A program made the position numbers and the translations under genes. A stretch of 64,000 nucleotides of DNA, taken from contig NZ_ML769322.1 of NCBI RefSeq assembly GCF_009720365.1, positions 185,629 to 249,628 on the forward strand. The letters are read 5' to 3'. This DNA is from Catellatospora paridis (GTDB lineage Bacteria > Actinomycetota > Actinomycetes > Mycobacteriales > Micromonosporaceae). A model generated the notes under the pieces. That model did no database searches, was not told where the DNA came from, and was given only the letters and a program-made list of their open reading frames with translations. Positions 9,032-18,408 of this stretch are shown here, piece after piece. How positions within the stretch are numbered: the stretch's first letter is position 1; each line of letters opens with the position of its first letter.

Positions 9032-9232
9032 ATGTTGTGCCAGCACCAACCGGTCTGCCCCTCAGCCGACGCGATCGACCACGACGCCGCAAAGGTCGTC
9101 GCGTCCTTCCCTGAGCAGGGCTGGAGCCTGCTCTGCAACGGCGTCATCGTCTTCGAGGACACCGGCGAGCTGCTCCCCGACGGGTCGAGCATCGCCCCGC
9201 ACCGCGGTCCCGCGGTGCACGCCATGGCCTGA
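9032..9232 (+). CDS. DUF5999 family small protein
   Basis: A 66-aa protein beginning MLCQHQPVCPSAD and containing EQGWSLLCNG, FEDTGELLPDG and IAPHR. I recognise these as the hallmarks of DUF5999, a small family widespread in Streptomyces and relatives and of unknown function. Two Cys near the N-terminus and one in the middle (SLLCNG) are family features and could bind metal. The ATG at 9032 is preceded by GGAGA six bases upstream. It diverges from pabB (172 bp between starts) and converges on gcvP. Confidence 0.88.
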   Translation: MLCQHQPVCPSADAIDHDAAKVVASFPEQGWSLLCNGVIVFEDTGELLPDGSSIAPHRGPAVHAMA

Positions 9233-9251
9233 CCCTAACGGCGAGGACCAG

Positions 9252-9271
9252 GGGGCGCGACGAAGCGCCCC
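9252..9271. terminator. Short GC hairpin between DUF5999 and gcvP
   Basis: GGGGCGC and GCGCCCC pair around GACGAA just downstream of the DUF5999 stop. It lies between two convergent genes, so it could end either transcript. No strong T tract follows. Confidence 0.6.
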
Positions 9272-9354
9272 GAAGATCATCTCATTGTCACACCCGCCGA
9301 GCCGGCCCGAAGCCCGCGTCGTAGGACGCCTCCCCGGGCCGGCGGCAGCAGACC

Positions 9355-12159
<2,805 letters not shown>

Positions 12160-12245
12160 GTGAGACTCCGGGGTCGAGGACTATGGAAGTCCTCCCCCTC
12201 TGTCACGGACGACGCTCGTGAGCCTCGCCACGGCGGTCGCGCCGC

Positions 12246-12345
12246 TCCAGAGTCGCCATGCCCGTGTGGTCCGGGTGCCTGAGAGGTTCCGGGGAGGAAT
12301 TGCCCCTTCGGCGCCGCTTTACGCGGACTCTCCCACACGGGTGTG
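12246..12345 (-). promoter_or_regulatory. Glycine riboswitch (single aptamer) in the gcvP leader
   Basis: Read on the minus strand, the leader has the glycine aptamer core in order: GTGGGAGAGTCC, then CGCCGAAGGGGCAA, then CCCCGGAACCTCTCAGGCA, closed by GGACCACACGGG. The P1 stem is a 9-bp pairing of 12333-12341 with 12261-12269. A TCTGGA follows directly (12246-12251), the usual linker or ghost-aptamer element of single-aptamer forms; no second CGCCGAAGG core follows before the gcvP ATG at 12159. Glycine binding is expected to switch on gcvP. Confidence 0.95.
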
Positions 12346-12357
12346 CCGGCACTGCCC

Positions 12358-12366
12358 ACGCTACCA
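12358..12366 (-). promoter_or_regulatory. Extended -10 promoter element for the gcvP riboswitch transcript
   Basis: On the minus strand TGG-TAGCGT (extended -10) lies about 10-20 bases upstream of the aptamer, placing the transcript start just before it. No good -35 is visible at 16-18 bases, which is consistent with an extended -10 promoter. Confidence 0.5.
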
Positions 12367-12441
12367 GCACGTGTGTTCCGGCACCGTAACCCAGGCCACT
12401 CACACCCCCATGTCGATTCCCACCGCCGCCCCTCCCCTGCG

Positions 12442-13419
12442 TCAGGGCAGGAGGACGACCTTGCCGGTGGTGGCGCGGGTTTCCAGGGCGGTGTGGGCGC
12501 GGGCAGCCTCGGCGAGCGGGAACGTGGTGATCGCCGGGGTGAACCAGCCCTCGGCGGCGTCGCGCAGGGCCTGCTCCTCCAGCGGGCGCAGGCCGCCGGT
12601 GACCTTCATCATGGCCGGGCCGATCGCCGAGGAGGCGACGATGCCGCGGGCGTACAGGTCCTGCGTAGTGAGCTGGGTCGGCGTCCCCGCCGAACCGCCG
12701 AAGATCAGGAAGCGGCCCAGCGGGGCGAGCAGTTCCAGGGCCGCACGGCCCTCCGTGCCGCCGACGCCGTCGAGCACCACGGTCAGGTCCCGGTCGCCGA
12801 GCTCGGCGCGCACCTTCTCGGCCCAGCCGGGCTCGCGGTAGTCGGCGGCGATATCGGCCCCGTTGCGCTGCACCAGGGCCACCTTGTCGGGCCCGCCCGC
12901 CGCGCCGACGGTCAGCGCCCCGGCCCGCTGCGCCGCCTGCACCAGCAGCGTGCCCAGGCCCCCGGCCGCGCCGGTGACGAGCACCGCGTCACTCTCGCGC
13001 AGCTGCGCCAGGCGCAGCACGCCCACCGCGGTCCGGCCCGTTCCGATCATCGCCACGGCGGCCGGGGCGGTCAGCGGCTCGGGGATCTCGTGCAGGGAGG
13101 CGACGGCGGCGACCGCTCGCGAGGCGTACCCGCCGCTGATCATGCCCAGGTGCGCGACCACCCGCCGACCCTGCCAGGCCGGGTCGACGCCCGGCCCGGT
13201 GCCGCCCACCCGGCCGGCGACCTCCCGGCCCGGGGTCATCGGCAGCCGCGGCGGCGGGAACGGCCCGGGGGTGCCGGAGCGGATCGTGGTGTCGATGAGG
13301 TGCACCCCGGCCGCCTCGACCTCGATCAGCACCTGCCCCTCGCCGGGAATCGGGTCGGGGACCTGCTCGTAGCGCAGGTTCTCGGCCGGGCCGAACTCGT
13401 ACTGCCGGATGGCGTGCAT
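12442..13419 (-). CDS. Quinone oxidoreductase / zeta-crystallin-like NADPH dehydrogenase (MDR superfamily)
   Basis: A 325-aa medium-chain dehydrogenase/reductase with an N-terminal GroES-like domain (GPAENLRYEQVPDP, GVHLIDTTIRSG, PGREVAGRV) and a Rossmann domain with the AAGGLG dinucleotide motif near residue 150. The cysteine cluster and catalytic Zn ligands of alcohol dehydrogenases are absent, placing it with the zinc-free quinone oxidoreductases that reduce quinones or reactive enals with NADPH. The ATG follows AGGAG at a good distance. It has its own MerR-type promoter that overlaps the stop codon of the gene upstream, so it is probably induced by an electrophile or thiol stress. The regulator itself is not next to it. 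Confidence 0.92.
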   Translation of the reverse strand: MHAIRQYEFGPAENLRYEQVPDPIPGEGQVLIEVEAAGVHLIDTTIRSGTPGPFPPPRLPMTPGREVAGRVGGTGPGVDPAWQGRRVVAHLGMISGGYASRAVAAVASLHEIPEPLTAPAAVAMIGTGRTAVGVLRLAQLRESDAVLVTGAAGGLGTLLVQAAQRAGALTVGAAGGPDKVALVQRNGADIAADYREPGWAEKVRAELGDRDLTVVLDGVGGTEGRAALELLAPLGRFLIFGGSAGTPTQLTTQDLYARGIVASSAIGPAMMKVTGGLRPLEEQALRDAAEGWFTPAITTFPLAEAARAHTALETRATTGKVVLLP

Positions 13420-13450
13420 GATCGCTCCTGGTGTGCGTCGGATGCCGACG

Positions 13451-13481
13451 ACGCTAGAAGCTCAAGCACACTCGAAGTCAA
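13451..13481 (-). promoter_or_regulatory. MerR-type promoter with 19-bp spacer for the quinone oxidoreductase
   Basis: On the minus strand TTGACT (13476-13481) and TAGCGT (13451-13456) are separated by exactly 19 bases. The spacer has an imperfect dyad (CTTCGAG ... CTTGAG). An over-long 19-bp spacer with a central dyad is the hallmark of promoters activated by MerR-family regulators. The -35 hexamer overlaps the stop codon of the upstream gene. Confidence 0.7.
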
Positions 13482-14698
13482 GCTCCGGCGGCCTGTTTCG
13501 CCAGCGCGCGGACCGCGTCGAGGAGCACGTCCACGTCCTCGGCGGTCGTGTAGTGGTAGATGCCCGCCCGCACCGCGCCGCCGGACTCGCGCAGGCCCAT
13601 CGTGTGGAAGTACTCCCACGCGTAGTAGTCCCCGGCGAAAGCGCAGATCCCGGCGTCGCCGAGCAGCCGGGACGTCTCGGCCGGGTGCTGGCCGCCGATC
13701 CGGAACGACACCGTCGGGCACCGATCGGCCGGGGCCGCGCACAGGGACACACCGTCGATCGCGGCGAGCCCGTCGACGAGCCGGGCGAACAGGTCCGCCT
13801 CGTAGTCGCGTACCGCGGCCAGCGACGCCAGCAGGCGCTCGCGCCGGGTGCCGGTCGCGGCCGGGTCCAGGCTCGCGAGGTGGTCGACGGCGGCGGTGAC
13901 TCCGGCCAGGGACGCGAAGCTCGGCGTGCCGAACTCGAACCGCTCCGGCACCGCGTCGCTGGACGGGCGCAGCTTCGCCGGGAACATCCCGGCCCACAGC
14001 GCCGGGTCGGCGACGCAGGCAGCCAGGTGCGGCCCGGACCACTTGTACGCGCTGGTCACGTAGAAGTCCGCGCCGAGCGCGACGACGTCGGTCGGCTGGT
14101 GCGGCGTCGCGTGGACCCCGTCGACGAACACCAGCGCGCCCGCGGCGTGCGCCAGCGCGGCGATGGCGGCGACATCGGGCCGGGTGCCGATCGCGTTGCT
14201 GCCCGCGGTCACCGCGACCAGCCGGGTCGCCTCGTTGATCAGGTCCCGGTACTGGTCGGTCGGCAGCTCCCCGGTCGCCGGGTCGAACTCGGCCCAGACC
14301 ACCGTCGCGCCCTGCTCCTCGGCCACCTGCACCCACGGGCGCACATTCGAGTCGTGGTCCAGCCGCGACACGACGACCTCGTCGCCCGGGCCCCACGACT
14401 GCGCCAGCGTGCGCGCGACCAGGTAGACCAGCGACGTCGCGCTGTTGCCGAACACCACCCCGGCCGGGTCCGCCCCGAGCAGGTCGGCGACCGCGCGGCG
14501 GGCGTCGGCGACGATGCCGATCGCGCGGCGGCCGGGCGCGAACGCGTCGCTGCGGTTGGCCACCGCGCCGCGGTAGACGGCGTCGACCGCCACCGCGACC
14601 GGCTCCGCGACCAGCGAACCCGCGGCCGCGTCGAAGTGCCGGAAACCCTCACCCAACGCCGGGTATGCAGCGCGAGCCCGCGCGATGTCGAACGCCAT
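13478..14698 (-). CDS. Cysteine desulfurase-like aminotransferase class V protein
   Basis: PLP enzyme of 406 aa of the group usually annotated cysteine desulfurase-like. Landmarks: HFDAAAGSLV near the start, FGNSATSLVYLVA, SRLDHDSNVRPW (the aspartate/histidine region that stacks on PLP), FVDGVHATPH and the PLP-lysine segment SAYKWSGPH (around 220). The mobile active-site cysteine loop of IscS/SufS is not evident, so desulfurase activity on free cysteine is uncertain; related enzymes act on other sulfur or selenium amino acids or as epimerases. No Fe-S assembly genes adjoin it. The ATG at 14698 is chosen because the upstream frame runs into an intergenic repeat element. Confidence 0.85.
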   Translation of the reverse strand: MAFDIARARAAYPALGEGFRHFDAAAGSLVAEPVAVAVDAVYRGAVANRSDAFAPGRRAIGIVADARRAVADLLGADPAGVVFGNSATSLVYLVARTLAQSWGPGDEVVVSRLDHDSNVRPWVQVAEEQGATVVWAEFDPATGELPTDQYRDLINEATRLVAVTAGSNAIGTRPDVAAIAALAHAAGALVFVDGVHATPHQPTDVVALGADFYVTSAYKWSGPHLAACVADPALWAGMFPAKLRPSSDAVPERFEFGTPSFASLAGVTAAVDHLASLDPAATGTRRERLLASLAAVRDYEADLFARLVDGLAAIDGVSLCAAPADRCPTVSFRIGGQHPAETSRLLGDAGICAFAGDYYAWEYFHTMGLRESGGAVRAGIYHYTTAEDVDVLLDAVRALAKQAAGA

Positions 14699-14758
14699 GC
14701 CGGCCACCCTAACCGCCCCGCCCGCCCCCGTCATGATCCAAACGGCCGGTCGGGGTGC

Positions 14759-14820
14759 TGCACTTTCGGGGAAAGCGCAGGAACCGGCGACCCGATTGCT
14801 GCACTTTCCCCGAAGCAGCA
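14759..14820. repeat. Dispersed inverted-repeat element (copy A of the TTTCGGGGAAA family)
   Basis: Two 21-base arms (14759-14779 and 14800-14820) around a 20-base centre. Each arm is itself a small hairpin (CTTTC-GGG-GAAAG on the left), and the arms are near reverse complements of each other. Read on the minus strand it shares TTCGGGGAAAGTGCAGCAAT, apart from one base, with copy B at 18288-18347, so the two are one family in opposite orientation. It occupies the spacer between two divergent genes. Confidence 0.8.
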
Positions 14821-14874
14821 GCTCCGCCACGTCGACGGCGGGGAGGTCTGCCGGGTGGTTCGTAGGATGGGGGC

Positions 14875-15348
14875 GTGGCGGAGATCGTGCAGTTGCTGGC
14901 CTCGCCGGTGCGGCGGTTTCAGGGGCGGCCGACCGACGGGCCGTCGCCCGCGCCGCCGGACGAGCTGGTCGAGCACGTGCGGGTCCGGGCGCAGCTCGGT
15001 ATCGTCGGCGACCGGTACTTCGGCCGGCAGGCCCACCGGGATGCCAGCATCACCGTGATCGCGCAGGAGTCGCTGCCGCCCGGCGCGGACCTGACCCACG
15101 TTCGGCGCAACATCCTGACCAGCGGCATCGCCGTCGACGACCTGGTCGGCTCGGTGCTGGTGCTGGACTCCGGGGACGGGCCGGTGCGGCTGCGCGTCAA
15201 CCGGCCCGCGAACCCCTGCGCCTGGATGGACGTGATGATCGCCCCCGGCGCGTGGCGGGCCCTGCGCGGCCGCGGCGGCATCCGCTGCACCCCACTCGAC
15301 GACGGCATCCTGCGCGTCGGCCCGGTCCAGTACTCGATCGCCGGCTGA
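14875..15348 (+). CDS. MOSC domain protein
   Basis: A compact 157-aa protein made of little more than a MOSC domain, the sulfur-carrier fold shared with molybdenum cofactor sulfurase C-termini and with YiiM/mARC. Visible signs are GDRYFG, ITVIAQE, RRNILTSGI and RVNRPANPCAW, the last holding the conserved cysteine expected to bind the sulfur or molybdenum centre (about residue 116). The GTG start has a GGATGGGGG site just upstream. It diverges from the cysteine-desulfurase-like gene; the two could form a sulfur-transfer pair, but that rests on position alone. Confidence 0.85.
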   Translation: MAEIVQLLASPVRRFQGRPTDGPSPAPPDELVEHVRVRAQLGIVGDRYFGRQAHRDASITVIAQESLPPGADLTHVRRNILTSGIAVDDLVGSVLVLDSGDGPVRLRVNRPANPCAWMDVMIAPGAWRALRGRGGIRCTPLDDGILRVGPVQYSIAG

Positions 15349-15355
15349 CCGGTCG

Positions 15356-16084
15356 TCACCAGGGTTCGGCGCCGTCCTCGCTGAAGAAGCCCGCCGTCGG
15401 GCCGTCCTCGGGCAGCGTCGCCAGCCGCACCGCGACGGCCGCACCCTGCGCCGGGGTACGCGGTCCGGCGTGCCCGTTGAGGTCCGTGGCGCAGTAGCCC
15501 GGATCGGCCGCGTTCACCTTGACCGCCGTACCCCGCAGCTCGTTGGCGAAGGCCACGGTGACCGCGTTCAGCGCGCTCTTCGACGCGTTGTACGCCAGCA
15601 GCGGGAACGGCGCGTACGGGCCGTCCGGATCACTGGTCAGCGTCAGTGAGCCCAGCCCGCTGGACAGGTTGACGATCCGCCCCGCCGGAGCCCGCCGCAG
15701 CAGCGGCAGCAGCGCGTTGGTCACCCGCACCACGGCGTACACGTTGGTGGCGAAGGTCCGCTCCAGCACCTCCACCGGCATCGTGCTCGGCCGCTGACCG
15801 CGCTCGAGCAGGATGCCCGCGTTGTTGACCAGGGCGTCGAGCCGTCCGTGCACCAGCTCGATCCGTGCCGCGGCGGCCGACACCGACACCGGGTCGGTCA
15901 CGTCCAGCTCCAGCGCCGTCGCGGTGATCCCCTCCGCGGCCAGCTTCTCCGCCGCGGCCGCGCCCCGCGCCGCGTCCCGCGACCCGACCAGCACCGTCAC
16001 CCCGGCCAGGCCGAGCCCCCGCGCGATCTCGTACCCGATTCCCTTGTTGGCCCCCGTCACGAGGGCGATCTTCGGTTCGCTCAT
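15356..16084 (-). CDS. Short-chain dehydrogenase/reductase
   Basis: Classical SDR of 242 aa. TGANKGIG (10-17) is the NAD(P) glycine motif, LVNNAG the structural asparagine, NLSSG the catalytic serine region and YNASK the catalytic Tyr/Lys. ADPGYCATDLNG follows, as in plant- and carbonyl-reductase-like SDRs. An NADP preference is likely from the basic residue in the TGANKG loop. It diverges from an MmyB-type regulator with a perfect inverted repeat between them, an arrangement in which the regulator normally represses the SDR. The ATG at 16084 is the natural start; the longer frame upstream overlaps the regulator. The MOSC gene ends 7 bases beyond its stop, converging. Confidence 0.93.
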   Translation of the reverse strand: MSEPKIALVTGANKGIGYEIARGLGLAGVTVLVGSRDAARGAAAAEKLAAEGITATALELDVTDPVSVSAAAARIELVHGRLDALVNNAGILLERGQRPSTMPVEVLERTFATNVYAVVRVTNALLPLLRRAPAGRIVNLSSGLGSLTLTSDPDGPYAPFPLLAYNASKSALNAVTVAFANELRGTAVKVNAADPGYCATDLNGHAGPRTPAQGAAVAVRLATLPEDGPTAGFFSEDGAEPW

Positions 16085-16130
16085 GCCGCCGAGCCTGCGG
16101 CGTTTCCGCCGCCGTGAGGAGAGCACGGCG

Positions 16131-16157
16131 CATCCAGGGATCGGCGGTCCCTGGATG
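16131..16157. promoter_or_regulatory. Operator-like perfect inverted repeat between SDR and MmyB regulator genes
   Basis: CATCCAGGGA (16131-16140) and TCCCTGGATG (16148-16157) are exact reverse complements separated by 7 bases, centred in the 103-bp spacer of the divergent pair. The spacing puts the arm centres about 17 bp apart, suited to a helix-turn-helix dimer. It is the obvious candidate binding site of the regulator at 16188-17039. Confidence 0.75.
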
Positions 16158-16187
16158 GGCGGCGTAAGCCCGGCGCATGATGGCGGC

Positions 16188-17039
16188 ATGGATCGCCGCC
16201 AGCTCGCCGAGTTCCTGCAGAGCCGACGCGCCCGCGTGCAGCCCGGCGACGTGGGGCTGCCCGCCGGGACCCGGCGCCGCACCCCCGGCCTGCGGCGCGA
16301 GGAGGCAGCCCGGCTCGCCGGCATCTCCGTCGACTACTACACCCGGCTGGAGCAGGCACGCGGGCCGCGCCCGTCCCGCCAGGTGCTGTCCGCGCTGGCC
16401 CGCGCGCTGCGACTGTCCGACGACGAGCGCGCCCACCTGTACCACCTGGTCGGCGAGCTGCCCGCGCCGCCGACCGGCCCGAGCCCCGACGTGCCCGCGG
16501 GCATCCTGCACCTGCTGGACCGGCTCGACGACACGCCCGCCTACGTCATCGACGTCAAGTACGAGATCCTGGCCTGGAACCCGATGGCCGCCGCCCTGCT
16601 CGGCGACCCGACGACGTGGCCGCCCGGCCGCCGCAACATGGTGTGGAACATGTTCGGCAGCGAGCTGAGCGCCATCGCGCTGGCCGACCCGCAGTCGTCC
16701 GCGTTCGCCGACGAGTGCGTCGCCGAGCTGCGCGCGGCCGCCGCCCAGTACCCCCGGGACCCCGGCATCCACGGCCTGATCGCCCGGCTGCGCGCGGCCA
16801 GCCCGGAGTTCGTCCGGCGGTGGGAGCAGCTGCGGGTGTACGTGCGGCGCGGCTCGACCACCAAGCAGGTCCGCCATGCCGTGGTCGGCGAGCTGACCCT
16901 GGAGTGCGAGGTGCTGGACGTCGCCGGGCACGGGCAGCGCCTGATCGTCTACACGGCCGCGCCCGGCAGCCCGACCGCCGAGGCGCTGAAGCTGCTCGGC
17001 GTCGTCGGCACCCAGTGGCCGGCGGATCATCTCGCCTGA
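16188..17039 (+). CDS. XRE-family regulator with MmyB-like ligand-binding domain
   Basis: 283-aa transcription factor. Residues 1-80 form an XRE helix-turn-helix (LAEFLQSRRARVQP, TPGLRREEAARLAGISVDYY, ARALRLSDDE). Residues about 95-270 are the MmyB-type PAS-like domain (VIDVKYEILAWN, RRNMVWNMF, a VRRWEQL helix and VGELTLECEVLDV) that is proposed to bind fatty acids or other hydrophobic ligands. These regulators are abundant in actinobacteria and typically control one divergent SDR or oxidoreductase. Its 3' end has a 19-base duplicate at 17509. It converges on the next gene with 13 bases between stops. Confidence 0.93.
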   Translation: MDRRQLAEFLQSRRARVQPGDVGLPAGTRRRTPGLRREEAARLAGISVDYYTRLEQARGPRPSRQVLSALARALRLSDDERAHLYHLVGELPAPPTGPSPDVPAGILHLLDRLDDTPAYVIDVKYEILAWNPMAAALLGDPTTWPPGRRNMVWNMFGSELSAIALADPQSSAFADECVAELRAAAAQYPRDPGIHGLIARLRAASPEFVRRWEQLRVYVRRGSTTKQVRHAVVGELTLECEVLDVAGHGQRLIVYTAAPGSPTAEALKLLGVVGTQWPADHLA

Positions 17040-17052
17040 ATCCGCCAGGCGA

Positions 17053-17463
17053 TCACGGCTTGGGCTTGCCGTCCTTGGACGGGCCCATGGTCACGCACCA
17101 GCGGCCGTCGCAGTCCTGGAGCCAGATCGTCGTGCGGTACGGCGCGCCGTCGAGAGTCCCCGACAGCTCCGCGGCCTTGGTCGCGTCGGACTCCGTGTCG
17201 GCGATCTTCGACTGGGTGACGGTCAGCGCAGGTCCGCCGAGTTGTGCCAGCCTGCTGTCGATCTCGGCCGCGGCGTCGCTGCGCGGATGGGCGAGCAGGC
17301 GCAACCGGGCTCGGTCCTCGGCGTGGAGCGCGGCCACGTACTCGGTGACTGCCGCCTCCGGTGTCGCCTGGCCGGGGGTGTCGCGCGTGGCCAGGAAGAC
17401 CCCGACGGCGATCACGATCCCCACGGCCGCGATGAAGGCGGCCACCGCGGTTCTGGACCTCAT
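17053..17463 (-). CDS. Small membrane-anchored extracytoplasmic protein, unknown function
   Basis: 136 aa with one N-terminal membrane segment (residues 5-26, AVAAFIAAVGIVIAVGVFLA) and a soluble outer domain with two cysteines late in the chain (LQDCDGRWC) that may form a disulfide. A TPEAAVTEYVAALHAED segment resembles the DUF4878/NTF2-like lumazine-binding fold found in many actinobacterial lipoproteins and sensor tails, but I see no lipobox. Function unknown. The ATG at 17463 is chosen because the frame upstream is antisense to other genes. Confidence 0.75.
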   Translation of the reverse strand: MRSRTAVAAFIAAVGIVIAVGVFLATRDTPGQATPEAAVTEYVAALHAEDRARLRLLAHPRSDAAAEIDSRLAQLGGPALTVTQSKIADTESDATKAAELSGTLDGAPYRTTIWLQDCDGRWCVTMGPSKDGKPKP

Positions 17464-17508
17464 ACCCGGGGAGCATAGGGCGGTCCATCCACATCGGTCG
17501 AGAGCACC

Positions 17509-17527
17509 GAGGCGCTGAAGCTGCTCG
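17509..17527 (+). repeat. 19-base duplicate of the MmyB regulator 3' end
   Basis: GAGGCGCTGAAGCTGCTCG occurs here and at 16980-16998 inside the regulator gene. The surrounding frame here reads STEALKLLVPSG against PTAEALKLLGVVG in the regulator, so this looks like a decayed fragment of a second MmyB-type gene or of a local duplication. Confidence 0.6.
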
Positions 17528-17658
17528 TGCCGTCGGGATCCGGTGGCGGGCCGACCCAGTCGCCTGGACTCCGGCCGGCTGTCGATCCTGCGGCCGCTCG
17601 TTCGTATAGGGGGTGACGGGCCGGCATGGAACCGGCCGCCGCCGGGCAGGAGAGATGC

Positions 17659-18240
17659 ATGCGCAAGCTGATGGTCATCGAGTTCGTGACGCTGGACGGG
17701 GTCATGCAGGGCCTCGGATCGCCCGACGAGGACCGCGACGGCGGTTTCGAACACGGCGGCTGGTCCGCGCCGTACTTCGACGAGACCCAGGCGTCGGCCG
17801 CGGGCGAAGGGCGCAAGGACACCACGGCGTACCTGTTCGGGCGGCGGACCTACGAGAAGATGGCCGCGTTCTGGCCCACCCAGCCGGACTCGAACCCGAT
17901 GGCCGCACACCTCAACGCGACCCCGAAGTACGTGGCGACACGTACCCTGACCAGCCTCGACTGGCCGAACGCGCGAGTGCTCGACGGTGAACTGGTTCCG
18001 GCCGTGCAGCGCCTGAAGGCCGAAGGCGACGGTGTGATCGCCGTGCTGGGCAGCGGGGTCCTGGTGCAGGAGCTGATCGCCGCCGACCTCGTCGAGGGCT
18101 ACCGGCTGTTCCTGCACCCCCTGCTGCTGGGCACCGGCAAGCGGCTGTTCCGCGAGCTGCCCCGCCCGCAGCGGCTGCGCCTCGTCGACTCCACCCCGAC
18201 CAGCACCGGCGTACTCATGCTCGGCTACGACGTGGCCTGA
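17659..18240 (+). CDS. Dihydrofolate reductase-like / RibD C-terminal domain protein
   Basis: 193-aa member of the DHFR-like RibD_C family (often annotated YyaP/YwjB-like). Visible landmarks are the N-terminal VIEFVTLDGVMQ strand, the YLFGRRTYEKMAAFWP segment, KYVATRTL, a Gly-rich VLGSGVLVQELI nucleotide loop and HPLLLGTGKRLF. These proteins bind NADPH, but most have no assigned substrate and are not true folate reductases. The ATG at 17659 follows GGAG by seven bases; the upstream in-frame ATG at 17626 adds only linker-like sequence. The gene stands alone; an inverted-repeat element follows it. Confidence 0.9.
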   Translation: MRKLMVIEFVTLDGVMQGLGSPDEDRDGGFEHGGWSAPYFDETQASAAGEGRKDTTAYLFGRRTYEKMAAFWPTQPDSNPMAAHLNATPKYVATRTLTSLDWPNARVLDGELVPAVQRLKAEGDGVIAVLGSGVLVQELIAADLVEGYRLFLHPLLLGTGKRLFRELPRPQRLRLVDSTPTSTGVLMLGYDVA

Positions 18241-18287
18241 CAGCTCAAGCAGCAGGGACAGGCGGCACGGCCGCCCCGAGCTACCTC

Positions 18288-18347
18288 GCAGTTTCGGGGA
18301 AACTGCAGCAATCGCCGCCGCGGTGGGTGCAGTTTCCCCGAAACTGC
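18288..18347. repeat. Dispersed inverted-repeat element (copy B of the TTTCGGGGAAA family)
   Basis: GCAGTTTCGGGGAAACTGC (18288-18306) and its exact reverse complement (18329-18347) flank a 22-base centre. Each 19-mer is also an 8-bp hairpin with a 3-base loop, so the element can fold as two small hairpins or one long one. It sits between an upstream gene stop and the aldo/keto reductase promoter. Confidence 0.85.
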
Positions 18348-18395
18348 CGGGCCACGAGACCGTGGGCACGCCGGAGGCGGGATCTTGGTGGCTAC

Positions 18396-18401
18396 TAGGG
18401 T
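18396..18401 (+). promoter_or_regulatory. -10 box for a leaderless aldo/keto reductase mRNA
   Basis: TAGGGT ends 7 bases before the ATG at 18409 and no ribosome binding site is present, the usual layout of leaderless actinobacterial genes. Confidence 0.6.
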
Positions 18402-18408
18402 GGTCCGT

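Noticed and set aside
13478-15348. A sulfur-transfer operon formed by the cysteine-desulfurase-like and MOSC genes
   Set aside because: The genes are divergent and separated by a repeat element, so no shared transcript exists; only a loose functional link can be suggested.
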